From a bacterium (GTDB lineage: Bacteria; Zhuqueibacterota; Zhuqueibacteria; Residuimicrobiales; Oceaniaggregativiventaceae): 64,000 nt of DNA. Every line of letters starts with the position of its first letter. Positions within the stretch are counted from its first letter, which is position 1. The stretch covers positions 186,001 through 250,000 of the forward strand of contig JAKQNP010000032.1 of NCBI GenBank assembly GCA_029565675.1, written 5' to 3'. Position numbers and translations under genes: made by a program. This document shows, piece by piece, positions 49,170 to 57,431 of this stretch. Under the pieces are notes generated by a model. It did not search any database, was not told the origin of the DNA, and saw nothing but the letters and a program-made list of their open reading frames with translations.

Positions 49170-50312
49170 TTGTTGATTCTGAGCATTCTCTATGCGCTGA
49201 TCTTGGTAATATTGTCTGTCGGTTTGTCCAGACTGCCCAAGCCTCTTTCTTCTCTGCAGCCGCGTCTTTCGGTTGTGGTGGCCGCGCGCAACGAGGAAAA
49301 AAATATCCCCCTTCTGCTGCAGGCATTGGCGGCGCAAAATTATCCGCGCAAGCGCTTCGAAATCATCATTGCAGACGACGGGTCGAGCGACGGGACGGCT
49401 GGCGAAATCAGCCGCTTTGGCGCTCTCCATCCGGATCTCGATCTCCGGTCAATAACGGTTGTCGGCCGAGAACAAGTCGCTTCGCCTAAAAAAAACGCTC
49501 TGCAGCAAGCCATCGCGCATGCAACCGGTGAAGTGCTGGTTTTCACCGACGCAGATTGCCAACCTGGACCGCGATGGCTTTCCTCTCTTATCCGCTATTT
49601 TGCCCCGGGCATTGAGATGGTGATTGGATTTTCGCCGATGGAAAAACCATCACTTGCCTCCCTTGGCCATCGCTTGTTGGCTTTGGATGCGCTCTCCCTG
49701 GCCGCCTTGAGCGCTGGCAGCACCGGCTGGCGTGCACCGGCTACCTGTAACGGCCGCAATCTTGCCTATCGAAAAAACTTGTACGATCGGATCGGCGGCT
49801 ACACAGGTATAGATCAATTCGTTTCCGGCGATGACGATCTCTTTCTTTCGCAGGCCATCCGCTTTGGACACACTCATTTTGCCTATGCATTGGATGCCGA
49901 AGCGGTTGTTCCGACTCGGCTATTGCAAAACTGGCACAGCTTTTTCCATCAGCGGTTGCGCCATGCATCCAAAGGCTTTCACTACTCAGCAAAAAAAATC
50001 GGCCTTCTGGTCATGACCTATCTCTATAATGTCCTCATGGCCGTAATGCTGGTAAAAGCCTTTTTCGGACATGCAGCAGCCATAGAACCCCTTGCTGTCT
50101 TGCTGATCAAGTCGGCCGGCGAATTGGCCCTTCTGATCCCGTTTTCCCATCAAATGCGGCGCCTACGCTGCCTGGCCGTTTTCCCTGTCGCCGCTATCCT
50201 GCACCCTTTTTACGTTGTCATCTTTGGTGCGCTGGGACAATTCTGGCATTTTAACTGGAAAGAAGAACGCTTTGCCAAACAAAACCGTGCCAAAACAGGA
50301 GTCTCCATTTGA
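49170..50312 (+). CDS. Membrane GT2 glycosyltransferase (paralogue 3)
   Basis: A 380-residue family 2 glycosyltransferase beginning at TTG (49170), with AAGGA nine bases upstream and no early in-frame ATG. N-terminal helix: LILSILYALILVILSVGL. Motifs: ADDGSSDGT, FTDADCQPG, GRNLAYRKNLYDRIGGY, SGDDDLFLSQAI. The QxxRW position reads QRLRHAS, with His in place of Trp as in paralogue 1. Three C-terminal helices follow. The gene ends in TTGA, shared with the TTG start of paralogue 4, so the two are translationally coupled. Confidence 0.87.
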   Translation: MLILSILYALILVILSVGLSRLPKPLSSLQPRLSVVVAARNEEKNIPLLLQALAAQNYPRKRFEIIIADDGSSDGTAGEISRFGALHPDLDLRSITVVGREQVASPKKNALQQAIAHATGEVLVFTDADCQPGPRWLSSLIRYFAPGIEMVIGFSPMEKPSLASLGHRLLALDALSLAALSAGSTGWRAPATCNGRNLAYRKNLYDRIGGYTGIDQFVSGDDDLFLSQAIRFGHTHFAYALDAEAVVPTRLLQNWHSFFHQRLRHASKGFHYSAKKIGLLVMTYLYNVLMAVMLVKAFFGHAAAIEPLAVLLIKSAGELALLIPFSHQMRRLRCLAVFPVAAILHPFYVVIFGALGQFWHFNWKEERFAKQNRAKTGVSI

Positions 50313-51454
50313 TCGCCTTGCAGATGGCCATTCTCATTTTGCTGCTGTTTTACACAATCACGATTCTGATCGTTTTTTATGGGTTGCGGTTTCGACAGGC
50401 AGCTGGAAAACCTCCAACTGGTAAAGTATCGATTGTTATTGCTGCACGAAATGAAGAAAGGTCGATTGACAACTTGCTGCAAGATCTCTGCAGGCAATCT
50501 TTCCCTGCCAGTCGGTTGGAAATCCTGGTGGCAGACGACAACTCTTCCGATCAAACCGCTGCCATTGTCCAAAAGTATGCCAGCCTCCATAAACACATCA
50601 TCCTTATCCAGGTGCCCTCGCCGCCTAAAGGCGTCAGCCCGAAAAAATTTGCGCTTTCGCGGGCGATTCAACAGAGTTCAGGAGAATTCATCCTTACCAC
50701 AGATGCCGATTGTCGAGTCGGACCGCGATGGATCGAGACCATGATGAGTTACTTTCAACCCACAACCGGTTTTGTCATAGGCTTTTCGCAGTTTGGCCGC
50801 AAAGGCGAAAAACTCAACCGCATCGAGCGCCTGCAGGCTTTTGATTTTGTTGAGCTCATGAGTGTTGCGGTCGCATCAACGCACATCGGAATGCCCCTTG
50901 CCGCCTCCGGACAAAACATGGCCTATCGGCGGACTGCTTTCGAACAAGTCGGCGGCTATAGCCGTGTCGCTCATCGCATCTCCGGCGATGATGTCCTGCT
51001 CATGCAATTGATCCGCAAATATACCGATTGGAAAATTGTCTTTGCCCAACATCCGGAAGCTTTTGCTTCTTCGCGACCGCAACCGACCCTGAAATCTTTG
51101 GTAAATCAGCGCAAGCGCTGGGCATCCAACAGCACCGCTCAATTCTCGCTTAACCTTGTTTTTTTCCTCTACCTTGTGCTGGCTTGGTCGCTCAATACGG
51201 CTGTGCTCTTTTTCCCGATCGCATCGCTTTGCACCGGCAATTCTCTTGGCTTTTGGCTGGCGGTGATGGCAATCAAGGCTTCGCTGGAAGGGTTGCTGGC
51301 CCTCAAAGCCGTTTCCATGTTCGATCGCCGCGATTTATTATGCGAATTTCCCCTCTGGTTCTTCGCGCAAATCCCTTATATTGTCTTTGTCGGTTTGTTG
51401 GGAACGGTGGGAAAATTTCAGTGGAAAGATCGCCAGCACCGGGCAATCCCCTGA
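50309..51454 (+). CDS. Membrane GT2 glycosyltransferase (paralogue 4)
   Basis: A 381-residue family 2 glycosyltransferase. The TTG start at 50309 is supported by AGGAG eight bases upstream and by the four-base overlap with paralogue 3; the ATG five codons later is poorly placed. Motifs: ADDNSSDQT, TTDADCRVG, GQNMAYRRTAFEQVGGY, SGDDVLLMQLI (third Asp of SGDDD replaced by Val) and QRKRWAS. C-terminal helices follow. It is related to paralogue 3 and probably arose by tandem duplication. Confidence 0.87.
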   Translation: MIALQMAILILLLFYTITILIVFYGLRFRQAAGKPPTGKVSIVIAARNEERSIDNLLQDLCRQSFPASRLEILVADDNSSDQTAAIVQKYASLHKHIILIQVPSPPKGVSPKKFALSRAIQQSSGEFILTTDADCRVGPRWIETMMSYFQPTTGFVIGFSQFGRKGEKLNRIERLQAFDFVELMSVAVASTHIGMPLAASGQNMAYRRTAFEQVGGYSRVAHRISGDDVLLMQLIRKYTDWKIVFAQHPEAFASSRPQPTLKSLVNQRKRWASNSTAQFSLNLVFFLYLVLAWSLNTAVLFFPIASLCTGNSLGFWLAVMAIKASLEGLLALKAVSMFDRRDLLCEFPLWFFAQIPYIVFVGLLGTVGKFQWKDRQHRAIP

Positions 51455-51502
51455 CGAACCAACGAAACGATTGGATCATTCTTTTTCGGTAGGCCTTGAT
51501 CG

Positions 51503-52552
51503 ATGATAAAAACAAGCAGATGGTCCAAAGCGGCTGCACACGCCCTGCACAGGATGCCGATCAACTCGAGCACCGAAATACGATTGACCCGCCTTTGCTC
51601 GCAACGCTGTCGGCAATGCCAGGTTTATGAACGCCAGACCGAACCCGCATCACTTTCGCTTGCCTCTTTTAAAGAGATCGGGGCCAAACTCTGCTCCTAT
51701 GGTGCCCATATCGGTTTTATCTCCGGGGGTGAAGCCACCCTGGTTCCGGACCTGATTCCAATCCTTGAAGAATCTCGGCGGATCTTCCCGACCGCAACGA
51801 ATCTGGTTACCGGTTTGATCAACCAAACCGAGCACCTTCGCGAAATTGCCCGCTTCTGTCTGGAACAGAACATCAACATTCAGACATCTCTGGACGGCCT
51901 GGGTGCAATCGGCGACAATCTGCGCGGCGTGGATCATTTTGCCGAACGAGTTCTCGATCACATGGCAATGATCTCCGCCATGCGCGGTTCTTCCCGTTCT
52001 CTGCTCTATGCCAACATTGTGCTGAATCGCCTCAATCTCGATCAAGTACCAGAGCTGATTACAAAAGCCAAAAAGATCGGCTGGAAATCGACCATCGGTC
52101 TATATCACCACCTGACCGAAACCACCCGGGAGGACGACGAACTGGCGTTGATCGACGAACCGCGTTTGGTGCAATTGTTGGAATTCCTCGATGGCAATCC
52201 GGACATTCTCAATCTCAATTCGTTTATCCTTGGCATCCGGCCTTTTTTGCTTGGCGAACGAACAACGCCTTGCCCCTTTGTCGCCGCTCCGGCGCTGATG
52301 ACGCGTCTGACGATCATGGAAAATGCCGATGTCCACCTCTGCTGGGGAGGCCCGATCGGCAATCTCTTTACCCAGACTCTCGAGGAAATTTTCCGGGGGC
52401 AGGCCTACCGCGATCTCTTGCAGCGCTATCGCGATTGTGCCGGCTGCTGGACCACCTGCTATACACAGCGCTATTTGTTGATTCATCCTCACTCAGCAGG
52501 CGAACTTTTCGGCAACCTCAAAAAAATCATAAAAATGAAAAAGGCACCATGA
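51503..52552 (+). CDS. Radical SAM protein with SPASM-like C-terminus
   Basis: A 349-residue radical SAM enzyme. The 4Fe-4S cluster cysteines are C32, C36 and C39 in LCSQRCRQC. The GGE motif follows in FISGGEATLVPD, with TSLDGLGAIGDNLRG further on. Near the C-terminus a second cysteine set (CPF, HLCWGG and CAGCWTTCY) suggests an auxiliary cluster of SPASM/Twitch type. Enzymes of this kind modify peptides, sugars or cofactors; no precursor peptide was seen nearby. Its end overlaps the DUF3108 gene as ATGA. Given the neighbours, a modification of the glycan or its carrier is possible. Confidence 0.85.
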   Translation: MIKTSRWSKAAAHALHRMPINSSTEIRLTRLCSQRCRQCQVYERQTEPASLSLASFKEIGAKLCSYGAHIGFISGGEATLVPDLIPILEESRRIFPTATNLVTGLINQTEHLREIARFCLEQNINIQTSLDGLGAIGDNLRGVDHFAERVLDHMAMISAMRGSSRSLLYANIVLNRLNLDQVPELITKAKKIGWKSTIGLYHHLTETTREDDELALIDEPRLVQLLEFLDGNPDILNLNSFILGIRPFLLGERTTPCPFVAAPALMTRLTIMENADVHLCWGGPIGNLFTQTLEEIFRGQAYRDLLQRYRDCAGCWTTCYTQRYLLIHPHSAGELFGNLKKIIKMKKAP

Positions 52553-53292
52553 GAATAACGGTTTGCATTCTAGTGTTATTGTTTTCTATGGTGAACGGGC
52601 AAACGCGCGATTTGCCCGCAGCTGCAATCGAGACTCTCGAATTCGATCTGCAGTTGGGTTCTTTGCGCAACGCAACAGCGACAATCCGCACTTCCTATAC
52701 GGACTCGCCTTCACACTCCCTGCACATCACTGCCGCTGTCTGGACGCGGGGCGTGGCGGATATGCTCTTCCCCATTCACAACCAATACGAAACGTGGATC
52801 GATACCACATCTTTTCTGCCGGTGCGCAGTGAGAAACGGATCGCGCAAAAAAACATCTATCAACATTTCTGTATAGACTACGACCACCATGCTGGCAGCG
52901 CGATCAGTGATCACGGCCACCAGTGGCCAATTGTCCCCGGTTGTCAAACCCTTTTTTCTCTCCTGCCCTATCTACGTCGACAACCTCTGCAAAACGGCGA
53001 TTCGCTTGCCGTTCTTCTGGACATCGAAAGCCACGTCTGGCTTCTCTCTGGACGGATGACCAACGAAAAACACAAGCAAGGCAGCGCCTGGCATTTGCGG
53101 TTCGTTTTCGAACCGGCCATGACCATTGTGCATCGAGAATGGAAAACCGATTTGCTGACCAATCGAATCTCCAGAAGCGATACCCAGCTCGATATCTGGT
53201 TGGACGCCGGCACAGAGCGGTTGCCGCTGCGGTTGCTTTTCCGCAACAACCAGTTTTGTGTGGATATGCAGCTGAGCAACCGGCGCGATTGA
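52549..53292 (+). CDS. Exported DUF3108 protein
   Basis: A 247-residue protein with a short signal peptide (MRITVCILVLLFSMVNGQ). The body has the beta-rich pattern of DUF3108: LEFDLQLGSLRNATATIR, VADMLFPIHNQYETWID and TSFLPVRSEKRIAQKN, then LFSLLPYLRRQPLQNGD and a C-terminal DIWLDAGTERLPLRLLF. DUF3108 proteins are predicted periplasmic lattice-type beta structures of unknown function, often near outer-membrane or polysaccharide genes. The ATG overlaps the radical SAM stop (ATGA). Its stop lies one base from the stop of the convergent glycosyltransferase. Confidence 0.82.
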   Translation: MRITVCILVLLFSMVNGQTRDLPAAAIETLEFDLQLGSLRNATATIRTSYTDSPSHSLHITAAVWTRGVADMLFPIHNQYETWIDTTSFLPVRSEKRIAQKNIYQHFCIDYDHHAGSAISDHGHQWPIVPGCQTLFSLLPYLRRQPLQNGDSLAVLLDIESHVWLLSGRMTNEKHKQGSAWHLRFVFEPAMTIVHREWKTDLLTNRISRSDTQLDIWLDAGTERLPLRLLFRNNQFCVDMQLSNRRD

Positions 53293-53293
53293 T

Positions 53294-54409
53294 CTACACA
53301 GAAATTCGATTGCCTTGCGCGAGGGGTTGGAGCTGTTGCAGAAGCAAACGCCGACTTTGTAAAACCCATTCCTGAAAATCGGCCTTCGCCTCCTGAGGGG
53401 CAGGCAGGTGGTTGAGTGTGTCAACCACAGCAGAGATGGTAACTGCGGTGCCGAAACGGGCATTAACCGCCAAATCCCAGGCGTTGATCTCCTGATCGAA
53501 GTGATTGCCGACAGGCAGCACAAGAATCGGTTTCTGTAAATACGCAGCCTCACAAAGCGTCTCGAAACCGGCGGTGGCGACCAGAAATCGACAAGCGGCG
53601 AGTGCACGACAAAAACCGTCACCTTGCAGCGGGTAAAAGCCGACGGCGCCATTTGCAGGAATTTGCAGAGACTCGGGAGGTTGGTCGCAAAAGCATTTGA
53701 TCCGCAGTTGAGGAGAACGGCGATGCCACTCGAGAACGTCGACACAATAGCCAGAGTTGAGCAGGTAGACCAGGACAAAATCTTCGGCCGGTTGGCCCGT
53801 TTGCTGCAAAATCTCCTGCCGGATCAAAGGAGGCATGACGATCAAACGCCCGCCTTTTGCCGGCGGCAGTGGATAAAAAGAGAGCGCCAACACTTTATGC
53901 GCGCCGAGGGCGGTCAGATGAGTCCAGAAACGCGCCAGCAACAGCATCATCCGATTTCCCGTCGGTGGCTTGAATTGAGGATGCAGCAAGAGAAATTGAT
54001 GACCGACAGCCACCATGGGAACGCGGGGGCGGCAGACAACGGCATAGAGAGCTGCGAGAACCTCATAAAAGTTGATGATCAAGTCCGGCTGAACATGTCG
54101 TACGATTTGCTGGAAACGATGCAATTCCCACAAGTAAAGAGGAATTCGCCAGGCGCCAAACAAAATACTCTTGCCCAAACAGATGGCGCGATCCTGTTTA
54201 TCGCGGATATAGTTCGGGCTGCGATAACAGCTTATCGGCGCGCTTATCTTGGTCAAAAAAAAATCTGGGATCTGGCGTTGGCGGCTGGTGCCGATGAGCA
54301 CGTGGACGATTTGATAGCCCTGCGACTGCAAAATATCCTGACAGGTGAGCGCCTGGGTCAAATGGCCGCGGCCTTCTCCCTGAACAACAAGCAATACTTT
54401 TTTAACCAA
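53294..54409 (-). CDS. MJ1255-like (GT28-type) glycosyltransferase
   Basis: A 371-residue GT-B glycosyltransferase. It starts at TTG (54409) with GGGGTG five bases upstream, placing the nucleotide-binding loop VVQGEGRGHLTQALT at residues 8-22. The C-terminal half has the donor-sugar region VLVYLLNSGY, NGAVGFYPLQGDGFCRALAACRFLVATAGFETLCEA (in parts: VATAGFETLCEA) and KPILVLPVGNHFDQEINA, typical of the Glyco_trans_1_3 group. It reads against the rest of the cluster and abuts the DUF3108 gene. The sugar is unknown. Confidence 0.82.
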   Translation of the reverse strand: MVKKVLLVVQGEGRGHLTQALTCQDILQSQGYQIVHVLIGTSRQRQIPDFFLTKISAPISCYRSPNYIRDKQDRAICLGKSILFGAWRIPLYLWELHRFQQIVRHVQPDLIINFYEVLAALYAVVCRPRVPMVAVGHQFLLLHPQFKPPTGNRMMLLLARFWTHLTALGAHKVLALSFYPLPPAKGGRLIVMPPLIRQEILQQTGQPAEDFVLVYLLNSGYCVDVLEWHRRSPQLRIKCFCDQPPESLQIPANGAVGFYPLQGDGFCRALAACRFLVATAGFETLCEAAYLQKPILVLPVGNHFDQEINAWDLAVNARFGTAVTISAVVDTLNHLPAPQEAKADFQEWVLQSRRLLLQQLQPLAQGNRISV

Positions 54410-54644
54410 ATCGGCACCCCAGATTGAAATGCCAATACGCCCAACAGCTGGACGCAGGCTTCCAAGTCGACCACAGATCAAGAAAAGTGAAAAAATAGCC
54501 CAGAGATGGATGATCACCTTCTGGGCGAGACAGACCGCTAAACAAAGATTCGGTGGTGAAAAACGAAGAGTCTTGACCCCAGCCTTGTCGTTGGGGCAGA
54601 CGCCGTCATTTTGACTGGATCATTTCACCGCGCGTGACCTGCAA

Positions 54645-55115
54645 TCAGAAAAGCCGGATCTTTTTGATAATGCGTTTCAATCCCCGGCCGAACAAATCGG
54701 GCTCAATTTCAATGTGCCGATTTTCACCTTCGCCATAGCTGGCGGACTTGACAGAGGTAAGATCCTTCAATGCATCATGAACGATAAAGCGCTCATAATC
54801 GTTCATGTGGGGTAAAACCACCCGTTCACCGGTGCGGATCGCCTGCTCTGCTTTTTGCTGTGCATAGCGTCGCAGATTGCCCACAGGGTAAATGCGCATT
54901 TCGTGGTTTTCTCCGTTGCGGTAGGTGCGAGTCGCAATATCGGCATTGCGATCAAAATGACGGTGAATCAATTTGCGCTCGAAAGCATTCAAACTGGGCA
55001 GAGAAATTGGATCGATCGAATCGACCAATTCATCAGAAATCTTGCGAATCAGCGCGTCGATTTTGCTGTCGCCTGAGTTGGATGGGCGGTGAAAACTGCG
55101 TCGCGGTTTTTGCAT
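54645..55115 (-). CDS. Tandem R3H-domain protein
   Basis: A 156-residue protein with two R3H single-strand nucleic-acid-binding domains. The first (about 40-85) has LNAFERKLIHRHF and the second (about 105-150) has MNDYERFIVHDAL, both carrying the RxxxH signature. Each is followed by a short NGENHEMRIYP or GENRHIEIEP strand. Most bacterial R3H proteins (Jag/KhpB) have one copy and a KH domain; neither a KH nor a Jag-N domain is visible. The ATG at 55115 follows AAGGAG at 12 bases; a TTG at 55136 overlapping the mpl stop is an alternative. It follows mpl in the same operon. Confidence 0.82.
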   Translation of the reverse strand: MQKPRRSFHRPSNSGDSKIDALIRKISDELVDSIDPISLPSLNAFERKLIHRHFDRNADIATRTYRNGENHEMRIYPVGNLRRYAQQKAEQAIRTGERVVLPHMNDYERFIVHDALKDLTSVKSASYGEGENRHIEIEPDLFGRGLKRIIKKIRLF

Positions 55116-55132
55116 CAATGCGCTCTTCTCCT

Positions 55133-56587
55133 TCAAACTTGAGCAATGGATCTATCGGTGCGACCGGTTGCCGTGCCAGGCAATCGATCGAGCAGCTTTT
55201 GGTGAATACCTCCAAATGGCCCATTGCTGAATGTGATAATCGCGTCACCTGGACGGCATTCCTTGCATAGCAAGTCAACCATGGCATCCGGTGATTCACA
55301 ACACTGCGCAAACACCTGGAGCGCCAACAGGTCGTTGACCAGCCTATCGCACGACAGCGTCTGTTCGACTGGTGCTTTATCCGGGCGATGAACCGGCGCA
55401 ATCAGAACGCGGTTGGCAAGCCCCAGCGCATCGGCCAGCTCTTTCTGAAAAACATTGCGCCTCGTTGTGGCTGTGCGCGGCTCAAAAAGAGCCCACACGC
55501 GAGTGGCAGGATGATGTTTTTTAAATCCCTGCAGTGTTTCGCGGATGGCGGTTGGATGGTGCCCAAAATCATCATATATACGGATATCGCCGATTTGACC
55601 TTTCAGCTCCATCCGCCTCTTGACACCCCGAAAAGAAGCAAACGCGCGGCGGATGGCATCCCAATCGATTTGCACATGGCGGGAAACGGCGATGGCCGCC
55701 AATGCATTGCGCACATTGTACTCGCCGGGCAGAACCATGCTAACTTCACACTGTGGCTTGCCGTGCAGCAGCACCCGAAAAAAAGTCTGATCCTCGGCAA
55801 AACGAATTTCCTCTGCACGCCAATCAGCTGTCGCATCGGTCAAGCCAAAAGTCTGCACCGGACAAAATGGTCGAGCGATCACTGCGCGCACCGTGGGAAA
55901 ATCGGAACAGGCAACCAACAAACCGTTGCCGGGAATCAGATTGACAAATCGCTTGAAAGCCGTTTCCACCTCGGCAAAAGAGTTATAAATGTCAGCGTGA
56001 TCGTATTCCACATGGTTGATCACGCCGATTTCCGGTTGGTAGCGCAGAAACTTGGCCACTTTATCGAAATATGCCGAATCGTATTCATCCCCTTCCAAAA
56101 TCACATCTGTTCCACCGGCCAATTGAAATCCTTTGCCGAAATTGGCCAACAACCCGCCGGCTAAAAAGTTAGGTTTGCGTTCGGCAACCTGAAAAATCCA
56201 CGCCAACAACGCTGTCGTGGTTGTCTTGCCATGCGTGCCGGTGACAACGATGGATCGATGATCACGGATCAAAAATTCGCGAATGGCATCGGGAAGAGAA
56301 ATGATCGAGATCCGACGGTTCAGGATTTCTTCAATTTCCGGATTCCCCCGCGAGATCGCATTGCCCACCACCACCAGATCCGGGCTATCGTCCAGATGAG
56401 CCGGATTGTAACCAATGTGTACAGGAATGTGATTCTCCTGCAGAAAATTGCTCATGGGCGGGTAGACATCGTCATCAACACCCCAAACCTTGTACCCTTT
56501 TTGATGGAGCATAACCGCCAGGGGCGCCATCGCGGTACCGCAAATCGCCAGAAAATAGATTTTTTGTATTGTCCGATCAACCAACAT
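55133..56587 (-). CDS. mpl: UDP-N-acetylmuramate:tripeptide ligase Mpl
   Basis: Recycles cell-wall tripeptide by joining it to UDP-MurNAc. It has 484 residues with the Mur ligase plan: N-terminal UDP-binding domain (ICGTAMAPLAVMLHQKGY), ATP loop VVTGTHGKTTTTALLAW with K121, central EGDEYDSAYFDKVAKF and INHVEYDHADIY, then the C-terminal domain with RIYDDFGHHPTAI and FEPRTATTRRNVFQ. The GDEYD(S/T)A(Y/F)FDK box and the intact HHP are typical of Mpl rather than MurC. It starts eight bases before the RodZ-like gene ends, reading leftward, within an envelope operon. Confidence 0.93.
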   Translation of the reverse strand: MLVDRTIQKIYFLAICGTAMAPLAVMLHQKGYKVWGVDDDVYPPMSNFLQENHIPVHIGYNPAHLDDSPDLVVVGNAISRGNPEIEEILNRRISIISLPDAIREFLIRDHRSIVVTGTHGKTTTTALLAWIFQVAERKPNFLAGGLLANFGKGFQLAGGTDVILEGDEYDSAYFDKVAKFLRYQPEIGVINHVEYDHADIYNSFAEVETAFKRFVNLIPGNGLLVACSDFPTVRAVIARPFCPVQTFGLTDATADWRAEEIRFAEDQTFFRVLLHGKPQCEVSMVLPGEYNVRNALAAIAVSRHVQIDWDAIRRAFASFRGVKRRMELKGQIGDIRIYDDFGHHPTAIRETLQGFKKHHPATRVWALFEPRTATTRRNVFQKELADALGLANRVLIAPVHRPDKAPVEQTLSCDRLVNDLLALQVFAQCCESPDAMVDLLCKECRPGDAIITFSNGPFGGIHQKLLDRLPGTATGRTDRSIAQV

Positions 56588-56595
56588 ATTCTTGT

Positions 56596-57408
56596 CTATC
56601 TGTTTGGAAAATCCTGCGGCGATATAGCCGCCATGCCGGTAGCATCGATACGGATATTGGTAATCCGACCTGCCCGACCCGGAACGCCCAATTCCTGTTC
56701 ATTCATTTTAAGCCGCAGGCCGGCAGCGTTGCCGATCTTGAGGTAAAGCGGTGTTTCGCTGGACCAGACGCGAAAATCACCTGGATAAAAAATGGCATCA
56801 TCGACCAACGAATCCCGGTAGACCACCCTTACCCAGGTCGTCTCAACTGCCGTCGCTTCCAACAGGATCACGCTGCGTTTGATCGGAGCAGGTTTGCTGT
56901 GCATCGATATTTTCTGCTCTGCCTTGGCCGCGACAGGTGGTTCAACTGTCACTGCTGTGGGTGCCGATGGAGATGTTGTTGGGAAATGGAGCGAATGGTC
57001 TGCATTTCTTGTCTTTGGCTTGAACAACGGCAACAAAAGAACAACAATCGCCAGGCCGGCGACTCCCCAAACAATGGGTTTATTCATGGATGGAAGCCGG
57101 CGTTTGGTCGCTTTGACCGATTTGCTTGGCTTGGTCGGTTGTGTCGGGGTTTGCGCAGACAACAGCCTCTCGGCCATTACGCCGGGATCAAGTCCGAGAA
57201 GCAGAGATACGGTTTTTAAAAACGCCTGAGAATAAGTCATCGGCAGAAAAGAAAAATCGCCAGCCTCCATGCTCTTGAGAAAACGCACAGAGATTTTGGT
57301 CTTGGCTGAAACTTGTTCCAGGCTTAGCCTCTTGGCTTCTCGGCGCTGAGCGAGTTCCTTGCCGATTGCTTTACATTCATCTACAATACGTTGCCGGTCT
57401 GTGTTCAT
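56596..57408 (-). CDS. RodZ-like membrane protein with helix-turn-helix domain
   Basis: A 270-residue protein: N-terminal cytoplasmic HTH of the RodZ/HTH_25 type (about 15-80: ELAQRREAKRLSLEQVSAKTKIS and SMEAGDFSFLP), a basic linker, one membrane helix (about 108-126: IVWGVAGLAIVVLLLPLF) and a periplasmic DUF4115-like beta domain (about 170-260: TTWVRVVYRDSLVDDAIFYPGD, GRITNIRIDATG). RodZ links MreB to the wall elongation machinery. Here mreB is not in the window, so the partner is not shown. The start at 57408 gives a normal N-terminus; a longer in-frame extension lacks support. Confidence 0.85.
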   Translation of the reverse strand: MNTDRQRIVDECKAIGKELAQRREAKRLSLEQVSAKTKISVRFLKSMEAGDFSFLPMTYSQAFLKTVSLLLGLDPGVMAERLLSAQTPTQPTKPSKSVKATKRRLPSMNKPIVWGVAGLAIVVLLLPLFKPKTRNADHSLHFPTTSPSAPTAVTVEPPVAAKAEQKISMHSKPAPIKRSVILLEATAVETTWVRVVYRDSLVDDAIFYPGDFRVWSSETPLYLKIGNAAGLRLKMNEQELGVPGRAGRITNIRIDATGMAAISPQDFPNR

Positions 57409-57431
57409 AGTATGCCATTCTATTGGGTTGC

